The translations under genes were made by a program, and so were the position numbers. Positions 7,814-16,991 of a stretch of 64,000 nt of DNA are shown in pieces. Every line of letters starts with the position of its first letter. Within the stretch, counting starts at the first letter, position 1. The notes under the pieces are model-generated. The model was not told where the DNA came from. It did no database searches and saw nothing but the letters and a program-made list of their open reading frames with translations. Source of the DNA: JASLQO01 sp002327525 (GTDB taxonomy: Bacteria; Pseudomonadota; Gammaproteobacteria; Pseudomonadales; Azotimanducaceae); contig JASLQO010000026.1 in NCBI GenBank assembly GCA_030744435.1, forward strand, positions 22,122 through 86,121, written 5' to 3'.

Positions 7814-9853
7814 ATGCGTAATGTCTCTGTTGGACTGATGGTGGTCCTGCTGGCAGCGTGTGGTGAAAGGGCGTCTGAGCAGCAACCGGCAGCGACCGGG
7901 GCAGAGGTGCCCGAGGAACGACAGGAGACGGTGCAACGCGCCGTGGCGTACACCGAGGAACGGCTGCCGTGCGACCACTACACCGAAACGCGCCTGCCGT
8001 TGTTCGGTGATCTGCACGTGCACACCAACTTCTCCTTCGATGCGGCCGCCAACAGCATCGGAGCCACACCTGTGGATGCCCATCTGTACGCCAAGGGAGA
8101 GGCCATCGACTTCTGGCCCCTCGATGAGAATGGCGCGCCGGGCGGTAGTTTCGCCATCGACCGGCCGCTGGATTTTCTGGCCGTGACCGACCACGGCGAA
8201 TTTCTCGGCGAACGTCGCCTGTGCCGCGAGGAGGGTTCGCCGCGATACGACTCGGCGTTCTGCCAGGGTACACGGGAGAGTGAGCGCCAGAGCATGTTGA
8301 TGCTGGGTCAGGTCATCACGACGGAAACGCCATTCCGGGTGCCCGAGGTTTGCGGCGAGGACGGTGAGCTGTGCCGTGAGTATGCACGTACACCCTGGCA
8401 ACACATGGCGCAGGCCGCGAATGAGGCGTATGACCGGTCTGCAGCCTGTACCTTCACTAGTTTCGTTGCCTACGAGTACACGGGCACACCTGGCACGTCC
8501 AACTATCACCGCAATGTCGTGTTTCGAAATGCCAACGTGCCCGAGTTGCCGGTGTCGTATGTCGATGCGCCTTACGACAGTCTGTTGTGGCGGAAACTCG
8601 ATGCAGCGTGCACGGCGGATGCAGGTTGCGATTACCTCACGATTCCGCACAACAGCAATCTGGCCAATGGACGCATGGCGCCATATATGCGCCTCAAGCC
8701 GACACTCGAGAACCGCCGGGAATACGCGCAAAAAAGACTCGAACGGGAGCCCATCATGGAGATCTTCCAGCACAAGGGTAACTCGGAGTGCATCAACGGC
8801 CTTACCAGCGTGCTCGCCGAACCGGATGAGCTGTGTGACATGGAGCGTGTGCGTGTGATGGGGCAGGAAAAAACCTACGCCACGCGCGAATTAGATGGGG
8901 CGGAGCTCATTCTCGGCACCGCGACCGAGGTGACGGCGGAGTGCGGTGACGAGGTGGGGGCAAATGGCATGCTCGGGGCGGGGTGTGTGCACCCCACCGA
9001 TTTTCATCGCTCGGGACTGCTGGTGGGACTCTCAGAGGAGCAGGCGAGCGGATACAACCCGGTGAAGCTCGGTGCCATCGGCTCGACCGACACGCACGCG
9101 GCGACACCGGGCGCTGTGCTGGAGGACGACTGGCGCGGGCACGTCTCTGTCGAAGCCACACCAGCCGAGCGTCTGCAGCCGGGACTTCTCACGAGCGGTA
9201 TCGACGGCAATCCGGGTGGGTTGGCCGGTGTCTGGGCGATGGAGAACTCGCGTGATGCGATTTTCGAAGCCATGCAGCGCAGGGAGGTGTTCGCCACCAC
9301 CGGTCCGCGCATCGTGCCGCGCTTTTTCGCGGGATGGCGATACGACGCGGATCTGTGCGAGCGGGCCGATCTGGTAGAAACCGGGTATGCGGAAGGTGTG
9401 CCGATGGGTGGGAACCTAGCGGTAGCGCCCTCGGCGGGTGCGAAACCCGTGTTTGTCGCCTCCGCGCTACGCGACCCGGCAGACGGGGCGACTCCCCTGC
9501 AGCAACTGCAGCTGGTCAAGGGCTGGGTGGAGGCCGATGGCAGCATGCGCAGTTCAGTCACGACCATTGCGGGGGGTGCAAATGATGCGAGCGTCGATGT
9601 TGCCACTGGAATCGCGACAGGTGACGGGCACGACAGCCTGTGTGCCGTATATCGCGACGAGACCTTCGATTCCGCACGGCCGAGCTACTACTATCTGCGC
9701 GCGGTCGAAAACCGCTCAGCGAGGTGGCACGTACACGACTGTCTGCGGTTAGCGGAAACGGAACGCCCGGCCGTGTGCACGGACGGATCGTATCCGGCTG
9801 AAATCCAGGAGATGGCCTGGTCCTCACCCGTCTGGTACAGGCCCGCTCTTTAG
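7814..9853 (+). CDS. DUF3604 lipoprotein (PHP-like metal-dependent hydrolase fold)
   Basis: A protein of 679 residues starting at ATG 7814 with GGGAG upstream. It begins with a short hydrophobic signal ending in a lipobox (LMVVLLAAC, Cys about 16), so it should be a lipoprotein. The DUF3604 domain fills the rest: FGDLHVHTNFSFDAAANS near 60 and LAVTDHGEFLGERRLC near 110 supply the His/Asp metal ligands of a PHP-like fold. Later blocks include YTGTPGTSNYHRNVVFRNA and GAIGSTDTHAATPG. Proteins of this family are common in marine gammaproteobacteria; the substrate is not established. The frame runs open upstream through the amidohydrolase remnant by chance, which lengthens the naive ORF. Confidence 0.88.
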   Translation: MRNVSVGLMVVLLAACGERASEQQPAATGAEVPEERQETVQRAVAYTEERLPCDHYTETRLPLFGDLHVHTNFSFDAAANSIGATPVDAHLYAKGEAIDFWPLDENGAPGGSFAIDRPLDFLAVTDHGEFLGERRLCREEGSPRYDSAFCQGTRESERQSMLMLGQVITTETPFRVPEVCGEDGELCREYARTPWQHMAQAANEAYDRSAACTFTSFVAYEYTGTPGTSNYHRNVVFRNANVPELPVSYVDAPYDSLLWRKLDAACTADAGCDYLTIPHNSNLANGRMAPYMRLKPTLENRREYAQKRLEREPIMEIFQHKGNSECINGLTSVLAEPDELCDMERVRVMGQEKTYATRELDGAELILGTATEVTAECGDEVGANGMLGAGCVHPTDFHRSGLLVGLSEEQASGYNPVKLGAIGSTDTHAATPGAVLEDDWRGHVSVEATPAERLQPGLLTSGIDGNPGGLAGVWAMENSRDAIFEAMQRREVFATTGPRIVPRFFAGWRYDADLCERADLVETGYAEGVPMGGNLAVAPSAGAKPVFVASALRDPADGATPLQQLQLVKGWVEADGSMRSSVTTIAGGANDASVDVATGIATGDGHDSLCAVYRDETFDSARPSYYYLRAVENRSARWHVHDCLRLAETERPAVCTDGSYPAEIQEMAWSSPVWYRPAL

Positions 9854-9856
9854 CCG

Positions 9857-10286
9857 TCTCGGTCGTGGGCTGGCTCGCGAATTTCCTGGGCGCGCGCATC
9901 ACCATCTGGATGGCGCTCGTGATCCAATGTGCGCCACTGTGTATATTCACGTACGCCGGTAGTGTGCCGAGCGCGGTGGCGGCGTGCCTCTAGTATTTCG
10001 GCTACGCCGGTATGTCACCGCTGCGCACCTTCGCGATCTCCACAGCCATGGGTAGTGCTTTGTTCGCCTAGGCCAAAGGCGTCGCATTGTCGCACTGCCG
10101 TTGGTCATCTCGGCATCGCCGCTGGCGGGATTCATTTACGATCCGACCGGCAGCCACAAGATTGCCTTTCTCATCCTCGCCGGGCTGATGCTGGTCGCAT
10201 GTGCGGGTTCGTTTTTCTTACAGGCTGGTGGTGCCCTCGAGCGGCGAAGACTCAAGCGGGAACTAGCTGCCGGGAGTGCAGGGTAG
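9857..10286 (+). pseudogene. MFS transporter, C-terminal remnant with two stops and a frameshift
   Basis: Translating from about 9857 gives hydrophobic segments VVGWLANFLGARITIWMALV and YAGSVPSAVAACL, then TAG (YFGYAGMSPLRTFAISTAMG follows), then a second TAG. The frame then shifts and ends with SPLAGFIYDPTGSHKIAFLI, LAGLMLVACAGSFFL and a basic tail. The last part closely resembles the end of the intact MFS protein at 32116-33321 (AGWMYDVTGSYDLAFL), so this was probably a transporter of the same oxalate/formate-antiporter-like group. The N-terminal two thirds are gone. It lies between the DUF3604 gene and the monooxygenase gene. Confidence 0.7.
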
Positions 10287-10394
10287 GGGAGGCGTCGATC
10301 CGGGCAAGTGGCAAACGTCGGCTGCCGGGCTTATCTTGTGGTGCATTGTCTAGCACACGGGTGCGCGGGGTGCCGCGTCCGGAGGAAACACATC

Positions 10395-11531
10395 ATGCAA
10401 ACACCCATCTGCGAAAAACTCGGCATCGAGTTCCCGCTCTTTGCATTCAGCCACTGCCGGGATGTGGTGGTCGAAGTCAGTAAGGCGGGTGGATTCGGCG
10501 TGCTGGGGGCCGTCGGCCACACGCCCGAGAGTCTTGAAATCGAGCTCACCTGGATCGACGAACATATCAACGGTAAACCTTACGGGGTGGACCTGATCGT
10601 TCCGACCAGCATGGACGCCAAGGAAGGTGGGCTGACTGTCGAGGATCTGGAGGCCCGTATTCCCGAGGGCCACAAGCGCTACGTGGAACAGATCCTGGCG
10701 GAGCACGGCATTCCCACCAACGACCTGTGGGAGCAGGAATTGTCCGAGGATTATGGCGACAACATGCGGGCTGCGGGCGCCTCGATGCAGTTGGATACCG
10801 CGCTCAGGCACCCGGTGAAGCTGGTCGTGAACGCACTGGGCGTGCCTCCGCCATTCATGATCGAAGCCGCGCGGGAACGGAGTATTCTGGTGGGCGCGCT
10901 GGCCGGTTCGAAACAACACGCCATCAAGCATGGAGAGGCTGGGCTCGACATCGTCATCGCGGCTGGCGGTGAGGCTGGCGGCCACTGCGGAGAAATCGCC
11001 ACCATGGTACTCGTGCCGGAAGTGGTGGAGGCGCTGGCCGAATACGGGGACATCGCGGTGCTGGGTGCGGGAGGCATAGTCACCGGCCGTCAGATGGCGG
11101 CCTGCATGACAATGGGCGCCCAGGGGGTGTGGACCGGTTCTGTCTGGTTGACTACCGCGGAAGCTGAGACGCACCCGGTGATCAAGGACAAGATGCTGAG
11201 CGCGAATTCGCGGCAAACGGTGCGCTCACGTAGCCGGACGGGCAAGTATACGAGGCAGCTTCGCTCACCCTGGACGGATGCCTGGCAAGCGCCGGAGGCC
11301 CCGGATCCGCTACCCATGCCCCTGCAGGGACTGGTCAGTGGACCCGCGCTGGTGAAAATCGACAGGCTCGCGCTGGCCGGTGATCCGGGCGCAAAGGCAC
11401 TCTCCACATACTGGGTGGGGCAGGGCGTGGGCCTGATGAACGAAACCATCGGGGCGCGCACGGTGGTCTATGACTTCATGCAGGACTGGGCGGCCGCGGC
11501 GGAGCGTCTGTCCGCTCTGATGGATAGCTGA
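10395..11531 (+). CDS. Nitronate monooxygenase-like flavoprotein (NMO/2-nitropropane dioxygenase family)
   Basis: A protein of 378 residues; ATG 10395 follows GGAGGAAAC, better than the longer upstream reading. The TIM-barrel FMN enzyme is recognised by the opening TPICEKLGIEFPLFAFSHCRD, the phosphate/flavin stretch DIVIAAGGEAGGHCGE near 195, and AVLGAGGIVTGRQMAACMTMGAQGVWTG near 225-250. NMO enzymes oxidise alkyl nitronates, but relatives in lipid and steroid clusters are often of unknown substrate and some act as enoyl reductases or dehydrogenases. It is preceded by MFS remnants and faces the TetR gene. Confidence 0.85.
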   Translation: MQTPICEKLGIEFPLFAFSHCRDVVVEVSKAGGFGVLGAVGHTPESLEIELTWIDEHINGKPYGVDLIVPTSMDAKEGGLTVEDLEARIPEGHKRYVEQILAEHGIPTNDLWEQELSEDYGDNMRAAGASMQLDTALRHPVKLVVNALGVPPPFMIEAARERSILVGALAGSKQHAIKHGEAGLDIVIAAGGEAGGHCGEIATMVLVPEVVEALAEYGDIAVLGAGGIVTGRQMAACMTMGAQGVWTGSVWLTTAEAETHPVIKDKMLSANSRQTVRSRSRTGKYTRQLRSPWTDAWQAPEAPDPLPMPLQGLVSGPALVKIDRLALAGDPGAKALSTYWVGQGVGLMNETIGARTVVYDFMQDWAAAAERLSALMDS

Positions 11532-11588
11532 ACACAGGGTGCCCCGGTACCCGGGCGGTGGCCGTCTGCTGGCGTGAATGAAGCTTCG

Positions 11589-12200
11589 CTAGACTAGGAT
11601 CCCGCTGAAGAAGGTCCGCCAGTATTCACCGGCGATGTCCTCCGGCGAGAGACGGCCCCCGGGATCGTGCCAGTGGGCGATACCGTTGAAGAGATCGAAT
11701 AATCCCAGTGCAAGAAGCTTGGGGTCGGCGGCCCTGATGGAGCCGTCCTTCATGCCGAGGCACAGTGAATTCTCGATCTGCTGGTGAAGGTTGCGTCTGG
11801 CGAGCCTGTTCTTCCTGCGTGTCTTCGACTCGAGACTCTTCGGGTGTGTCTGCACCAGGCAGCGACCGAAGTCACCGCAAACGTGTCGTGACCAGGCATC
11901 GAAGAAAATGCGCAATCGCTCGGCACCCGTATCGCCCTCGTTCATCGCCGGTAGCATGGCGGCTTCCGCTTCCTTCACGGCGTAGGTGATCACCTCGTAC
12001 AGCACCTCGTCCTTGCTCTTGGCGTAGTAGTAGAGTGCGGGTTTGGTAACGCCGAGGGCCGCGGCGATGTCGTCCATGGTGGTGTTGTGATAGCCATGTC
12101 GATTGAACAAACGTGCGGCGGCACGCAGCACTTCCAGTTTGCGGTCGCTGAAGGAAATGTGGATGTTCTTCGGTTTTCCGACCAGCTTGCTCTTAGCCAT
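11589..12200 (-). CDS. TetR/AcrR-family transcriptional regulator
   Basis: A protein of 203 residues from ATG 12200 (MAKSKLVGKPKN). The N-terminal helix-turn-helix is canonical: VLRAAARLFNRHGYHNTTMDDIAAALGVTKPALYYYAKSKDEV, split here as TTMDDIAAALGVTK and ALYYYAKSKDEVLYEVI. The C-terminal ligand domain (residues 60-200) resembles regulators of acyl-CoA catabolism, but the ligand cannot be read. It lies downstream of the double CaiB gene on the same strand. An 18-bp palindrome at 12283-12300, 83 bases before its start, recurs over the promoter of the thiolase operon at 16992, so I infer autoregulation and repression of that operon, probably relieved by an acyl-CoA. Confidence 0.92.
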   Translation of the reverse strand: MAKSKLVGKPKNIHISFSDRKLEVLRAAARLFNRHGYHNTTMDDIAAALGVTKPALYYYAKSKDEVLYEVITYAVKEAEAAMLPAMNEGDTGAERLRIFFDAWSRHVCGDFGRCLVQTHPKSLESKTRRKNRLARRNLHQQIENSLCLGMKDGSIRAADPKLLALGLFDLFNGIAHWHDPGGRLSPEDIAGEYWRTFFSGILV

Positions 12201-12282
12201 GGGCCTTGAGGTTCCTGTGAATGAACATGTCCTTGCCCGGTTCCGGCGGGTGCACCGGACAGGAAGGAGTATAGTCCGAATA

Positions 12283-12300
12283 TTACTGAACGGATAGTAA
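12283..12300. promoter_or_regulatory. Putative TetR operator upstream of tetR
   Basis: The sequence TTACTGAACGGATAGTAA is an inverted repeat with TTACT/AGTAA arms and an 8-base centre. Its reverse complement, TTACTATCCGTTCAGTAA, matches TTACTTACTATTCAGTAA at 16952-16969 in the first five and the last eight positions. It sits in the 116-bp gap between the CaiB gene end and the tetR start. Confidence 0.6.
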
Positions 12301-12316
12301 ATTAATGATACGCCTG

Positions 12317-14707
12317 TCATTCCATGGCTAGCGAGGCAAACACGTCCGCCGCGCGATCCACGTCGTAACCGAGAATCTCGAATAGTATCTGCGCGTTGTG
12401 CTCGCCGAGCCCGGGGTGTGCCCTGGTGATCCGGGCGGGCGTGCGTGATAACTTGAATCGGGTGCCCTCGACGATCACCTCTCCAAGGGAAGCATGTTGC
12501 GTCGGTACGAAATGGTCGCGGAATCCGAGCTGTGGGTCGGCCCAACACTCGGCCGTATTCTGTACCACATGTGCAGCGATACCGGCATTGATCAGATTCG
12601 CGGTGAGCTCCTGCTCGTCCTGGTCCTGCGTCCATGCTCCGATCGCCTCTTCCAGTTCTGCTTCCCGAGCCTTTCGTCCCACTGCCGTGGCGAGATCCGC
12701 ATCTTTCGGGAGCGCGGCCATTTCAGCCAGTGCGCGCCAGGCCTCGTCACTCTGACACGCGATAGCGATCCAGCGGTCTTCGCCATGGGTGGGAAATACA
12801 CCGTGCGGACACAGTTGCAGATCGCGGTTGCCATCGCGCTGCCATACACGGGCGTTCAGTTCGTAGTCGAGAATCGCGGGAGCGAGCATGTGAATGGCGG
12901 CTTCTGCCTGTGAAATGTCGATGTACTGACCTTCCCCGGTCCTGCGCTTGTGCTCGAGTGCCGAGAGCAGTGACGCCAGCATGAAACGTGGGGAAACACC
13001 GTCCGTATAGGCGAGATAGGGCCCCGCTGGAGAGCGGTCCGGCCAGCCCGTGAGCTCGTAGAAACCCGTGATGGCCGCGGCCATGTTGCCATAGCCTGGT
13101 ACCTGGGCGCGTGGCCCGGTCTGACCCATGAGACAGCTCGAGAGCATGATGAGGTTTGGGTTCACGAGCTTGAGGCTCTCGTAGTCGAGGCCCCAGCCGG
13201 CCATCGCCTTCGGCGAAAAAGACTCGGTGACGACGTCTGCCCAATGCACCAGATCCAAAATCACCTCGCGGCCCGTGGGGTTACTCGGATCGATAGTCAC
13301 ACCCAGCTTGCCGGTGTTGAAGTTGGAAAACGACACCCCGTGTTCCAGCGTCTGCTCGTCGTCCTTGAATGGTGGGTGCCCGCGGGCGGGTTCGAGTCGC
13401 GTTGTTGATTCCACTTTGATGACAGTGGCGCCATAGTCGGCCAGCACCCGGGTGAAAAACGGTCCGGCGATGACCCACATGAAATCCAGAACCTTGAGGC
13501 CCGACAGCGGTAATGAGGTGTCGTGAGCGTCGTTGTCATCGGGTATAGCGGGCTTTGACCTTGGCGCCGACACACCGGCGGGACCGGGAAGAGACAGTGG
13601 AGTCCTGGAGAATCTTGCGAATTCACCCGGCACGCGTACCTTCTTCCCGCCCAAATCTATTGTGTGCCAGAACGCGCGCTCGTGAAACTGCTTTTCTCCG
13701 AACAAACCCTCGATGGTGAGGGTGGGTGCGATGTAGATACCCCGGCTCAAGCCTTCTTCGAACAACTCATCCCGAGTCCGGGTTAGCGTGAAGGCTTCTA
13801 TTTTCCTGCAGAGCTCCAGATATGGCAGCGGTTGTTCCATTAGCACGGGGAGTTCCCAATCACGCTCCACCTCTTCCCTGCTGCAGAATCCCGCCTCGTG
13901 CACCCAATGAAACAGCCTGCGGTTCGGCTCGACAAATGCGTGACCAAACAGCAGGGTAATGGCTACGAAACCGTCGCGGCACGGCCATGTGAGCTGAAAT
14001 GGCAGGACACCGGCGAGGCCACCCGCTTCCCGTAGCACGGTGGCCTCGGAGTTGTTGGGTGCGACGAGATTGGCGGACAGCGCCGCCTGGGCGGACGACT
14101 GCTGCGCGGATACGTCCACATGCTGCCCCAATCCACTTTTGTGCCGGGCCTGGAGAGCGATGAGTGCTGCACTCGCTGCGTCTGCACCGGCATGCAGAAA
14201 AGACTGGGGCACGCTGGTTCGTACCGGCGCACGATCCGAATCTCCCGCCAGCGCATGAGCCCCGCTCGCCGCCCACACGGTCAGGTCGCTCGCCGGCCAA
14301 TCTGCCTTGGGGCCGGCCGTACCGAAGGGCGTGATCGAGACACAGATGATCGCTGGATTGAGCTCGGCGAGGTGCTCGTAGGTCATTGCGAGACGTTCAC
14401 GGTCTGTGTTTGAAAAGGACTCGATCAGGAAGTCGGCTCCCTCGAGGAGATCGAGGAATGCCTGCTTCCCCGGGTCGGATTCCAGATCGATTTCCCGTGA
14501 CGACTTGCCACGGGCGTAGGCCTGCCACCAGAGACTCTCACCGGAAGCATCGAAGGGGGGCAGTCGTCGTGCCGACGATCCCCCGGGTGGTTCCACAGCG
14601 ATGACCTCCGCGCCAAGGTGACCCAGAATGTATCCACAGAACAAGCCGTGTTCATCGCTCAGGTCGAGTACGCGATACTGAGAGAGCATCGCATGTTGCG
14701 CGGACAT
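12317..14707 (-). CDS. Double-domain CaiB/BaiF (family III) CoA-transferase
   Basis: A protein of 796 residues made of two fused family III CoA-transferase domains. Domain 1 starts YRVLDLSDEHGLFCGYILG and contains VSITPFGTAGPKADWPASD and SGLGQHVDVSAQQ. Domain 2 begins near residue 400 with LKVLDFMWVIAGPFFTRVLA and contains LSSCLMGQTGPRAQVPGYG and YTDGVSPRFMLASL, where family III enzymes place the catalytic Asp. Single enzymes are about 400 residues and dimerise as interlocked rings; a fused pair should make that dimer in one chain. The likely reaction is CoA transfer to a carboxylate so that it can enter beta-oxidation. The start has GGAGGGGAG upstream. It is the intact counterpart of the broken gene at 3073-5468. 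Confidence 0.92.
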   Translation of the reverse strand: MSAQHAMLSQYRVLDLSDEHGLFCGYILGHLGAEVIAVEPPGGSSARRLPPFDASGESLWWQAYARGKSSREIDLESDPGKQAFLDLLEGADFLIESFSNTDRERLAMTYEHLAELNPAIICVSITPFGTAGPKADWPASDLTVWAASGAHALAGDSDRAPVRTSVPQSFLHAGADAASAALIALQARHKSGLGQHVDVSAQQSSAQAALSANLVAPNNSEATVLREAGGLAGVLPFQLTWPCRDGFVAITLLFGHAFVEPNRRLFHWVHEAGFCSREEVERDWELPVLMEQPLPYLELCRKIEAFTLTRTRDELFEEGLSRGIYIAPTLTIEGLFGEKQFHERAFWHTIDLGGKKVRVPGEFARFSRTPLSLPGPAGVSAPRSKPAIPDDNDAHDTSLPLSGLKVLDFMWVIAGPFFTRVLADYGATVIKVESTTRLEPARGHPPFKDDEQTLEHGVSFSNFNTGKLGVTIDPSNPTGREVILDLVHWADVVTESFSPKAMAGWGLDYESLKLVNPNLIMLSSCLMGQTGPRAQVPGYGNMAAAITGFYELTGWPDRSPAGPYLAYTDGVSPRFMLASLLSALEHKRRTGEGQYIDISQAEAAIHMLAPAILDYELNARVWQRDGNRDLQLCPHGVFPTHGEDRWIAIACQSDEAWRALAEMAALPKDADLATAVGRKAREAELEEAIGAWTQDQDEQELTANLINAGIAAHVVQNTAECWADPQLGFRDHFVPTQHASLGEVIVEGTRFKLSRTPARITRAHPGLGEHNAQILFEILGYDVDRAADVFASLAME

Positions 14708-14789
14708 AAGTGTCTCCCCTCCGGTTCCCTATGGGAGATTAAGCTCGATGCGGGCGCTACGCAAAGAGAGCACCATCGCCATATGGGGG

Positions 14790-15731
14790 TTATCTCAGCT
14801 CAGGATGATGTTGAGGTTCCATCGCCGCCCTCATCGTGGCCGGGATTTCGACCGCACGGCGGGCATCGAGATCCAGCGTCACCGATACGGTGGTGGCCGT
14901 GCTGAGCAGCGTGCCTGAGTCGATGCCGAACACCCAGTGATTGCGGCAAAACGTCTTACTGCCGATGTCCACTTCCGCGTGGCAGGTCTGAACCCGGTCC
15001 CCGACCCTCGGCAGTTGCAGAAGAACGTTGCGTGTCTCCAGATCGGCTATACCAAGCCGATGCCCATCTTCGGTCTCGAACACCCATTCGCTGGAAGAAT
15101 CGTCAACCAGTGACCCGCTGTACGGCAGGTGCTGGAACCGGTGCGCGAGATAGATGCCCGCCGGGTCACATTCGTCCTGCATAATCGTGCGCGGCTGGTT
15201 GAACATGAGATTGTGCTGCCTTGCCTCGGTCAGCTGCAGCATGAAGGGTGCGCGCGTCAGGTCCAGAGAACGCGTCCGCCCGTGCGCCGGCCACTCGACG
15301 CGGGCGCCAGCTGCGCTTTCGACGACATCCGCTGGTACGGCGACAGGTGTCCGTGTGGCGCGAGTTTGTAGCTGCAACTCGTATACGAAGGTTGCGGAAA
15401 GCTCGTCACGTTCCTGATTGAAGAGTTCCTGATAGAAACGCAGCCGTTCGCTGTTCGCGGCGAGTACGCCTGCGCGAACCAGAAGGGGAGCATTGAGAAA
15501 CTGTTCGCGGTAGTTGCGCATGAAACCATCGACCACAGTTAGTTCGACACCCTCATCCTGGCAGTCGTCGGCACTCAGACCATGCACCTCGGCCAATATC
15601 CGGCTGGCCCGGAGTGCCCTTTCCTCGTAGAACGGTACACTCAGGTGGCCGAGTTCATCTATCTCGGATTCCTCCACGCGGCTCGTGTGGAGATCTGTGA
15701 GGCCTTGGAAGATCAGGGAGGTATCGCGCAT
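14790..15731 (-). CDS. Thioesterase-like protein with two hot-dog domains
   Basis: A protein of 313 residues. Each half looks like a 4HBT/acyl-CoA thioesterase hot-dog: the first half contains ESEIDELGHLSVPFYEERAL, in which Asp and His lie where 4-hydroxybenzoyl-CoA thioesterase-like enzymes have DxxGHVxxxxY. The second half contains CDPAGIYLAHRFQHLPYSG and ends with a long beta-strand stretch. A double hot-dog of this size usually acts as an acyl-CoA thioesterase or 3-hydroxyacyl-CoA dehydratase; the DxxGH..Y motif favours thioesterase. It lies between the CaiB and LLM genes on the same strand. The substrate is unknown. Confidence 0.7.
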   Translation of the reverse strand: MRDTSLIFQGLTDLHTSRVEESEIDELGHLSVPFYEERALRASRILAEVHGLSADDCQDEGVELTVVDGFMRNYREQFLNAPLLVRAGVLAANSERLRFYQELFNQERDELSATFVYELQLQTRATRTPVAVPADVVESAAGARVEWPAHGRTRSLDLTRAPFMLQLTEARQHNLMFNQPRTIMQDECDPAGIYLAHRFQHLPYSGSLVDDSSSEWVFETEDGHRLGIADLETRNVLLQLPRVGDRVQTCHAEVDIGSKTFCRNHWVFGIDSGTLLSTATTVSVTLDLDARRAVEIPATMRAAMEPQHHPELR

Positions 15732-15813
15732 GCTGGGTTGATTCCGCTGGTGAGAGGTCGAGCTGATCAGAAGTGGAGGTCGTGGTGTTATCGCGATGAC
15801 CGGTTCCGATGGT

Positions 15814-16818
15814 TCATTTCCTCAGATCGTCGATGAGCAATTGTTCCGAATCTGCACTCATTTGTGCGAACATCACGGACACGCGATCGATGAGCGATCC
15901 ATAGCGGGCCTTGATGCCGTCTGCTACCGATGCGGGTTCGCTGACGACGGCGAATTCGTTCAGCATACCGAGAGTGATCAGGTCCCCCATCTCGGCCCAG
16001 CGCCCCTGTTTGGACATGGCGTTCAGTTCGAAGTGGAGTTCGCCCTCGCCAATGCTGTCGAGCACCGGCTTGTAGGCAGGAGTAGAACCGTAGAAGGCGA
16101 TCTGCCTGCGGGTGGCCAGTTGTACCTGTTGCATCTGCTCCTCGGTCTCGCCGCTCACCACGAACATGGGATAACTGATTTCGATGTCTTCGCGTGACCT
16201 GCCGGCGCGCGCGAGCCCCCGCTCGATGGCGGGCATGATGGCGTTCTCGAGGTAGGCTGGCGTGGTGAACGGGTGCACGATCATGCCGTCGGCGACTTCA
16301 CCCGCGGTCTCGGTCATCTTCGGCCCCACGGCGGCGACAAATACACGCGGCGCACCGTGCTGTGTGTTTTGCGGCTTGAACATGGGCGTCATCAGAGTGT
16401 GGGTGTAGAACTCGCCGACGAACTCCAGCGGCTCGTCGTCGTACCAGCACGACCAGATGGCTCGCATGGCCAGCACGAATTCACGCATGCGGGCGGCGGG
16501 GCTCGACCAGGGCATGCTGAAGCGCTTCGTGATGTGCGGTTTGATCTGGGAACCGAGGCCCAGCACGAAACGACCGCCAGATGCGTGATTCAGGTCATTG
16601 CCGATGTTTGCCAGCAGCATCGGCGTTCGGGCGAAAGCGACGGCAATGGCCGTCATCAGATCTACCCGTGTCGTGGCCTCAGAAGCCAGCAGCAGGGGAA
16701 AGAAGGGATCGTTGGTGGTTTCCACGGTCGCGACACCCGAGTAGCCCACCGTTTCGAGGCGTCTTGCGTCACTCGCAGCGCGAGACAGGTTGCTACCGAT
16801 GTTGGCGTCTACTTTCAT
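15814..16818 (-). CDS. LLM-class flavin oxidoreductase, probably F420-dependent (TIGR03617-like)
   Basis: A protein of 334 residues with the luciferase-like TIM barrel: ETVGYSGVATVETTNDPFFP at the N-terminus, MTAIAVAFARTPMLLAN, then NHASGGRFVLGLGSQIKPHI around 75-100 and MREFVLAMRAIWSCW. The combination ASGGRFVLGLGSQIKPHI with the KPQ..GAPRVFVAAVGPKM block is typical of the mycobacterial F420-type subgroup rather than FMN monooxygenases. It is divergent from the thiolase operon at 16992 and separated by a region with a putative TetR operator, so both may be co-regulated. The substrate is unknown. Use of F420 implies the organism makes this cofactor, but no F420 synthesis gene is in the window. 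Confidence 0.85.
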   Translation of the reverse strand: MKVDANIGSNLSRAASDARRLETVGYSGVATVETTNDPFFPLLLASEATTRVDLMTAIAVAFARTPMLLANIGNDLNHASGGRFVLGLGSQIKPHITKRFSMPWSSPAARMREFVLAMRAIWSCWYDDEPLEFVGEFYTHTLMTPMFKPQNTQHGAPRVFVAAVGPKMTETAGEVADGMIVHPFTTPAYLENAIMPAIERGLARAGRSREDIEISYPMFVVSGETEEQMQQVQLATRRQIAFYGSTPAYKPVLDSIGEGELHFELNAMSKQGRWAEMGDLITLGMLNEFAVVSEPASVADGIKARYGSLIDRVSVMFAQMSADSEQLLIDDLRK

Positions 16819-16933
16819 GGCGTTGCTCCGGGTCAGTGAATTTCAGGGTGTGAAGGTCGCCCAGTTCTCGAGAGACGATCTCAGCGTCCAATGGTAGGGC
16901 CACTATAGCGGTACGAGGGACATCTGCCACGGC

Positions 16934-16969
16934 TTGTCTTGCAAACGGATATTACTTACTATTCAGTAA
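16934..16969 (+). promoter_or_regulatory. Promoter of the thiolase-MaoC-SDR operon with overlapping TetR-type operator
   Basis: A -35-like TTGTCT (16934-16939) and -10-like TACTAT (16957-16962) are 17 bases apart. The palindromic TTACTTACTATTCAGTAA (16952-16969) covers the -10 element, an ideal place for a repressor. The same palindrome, with changes only in the centre, lies upstream of tetR at 12283-12300. Confidence 0.6.
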
Positions 16970-16991
16970 AATTCCGATCACGAGGTGCGCG

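Noticed and set aside
7430..8773. A 447-codon minus-strand ORF across the DUF3604 gene
   Set aside because: It is antisense to conserved DUF3604 motifs and has no ribosome site or family resemblance.
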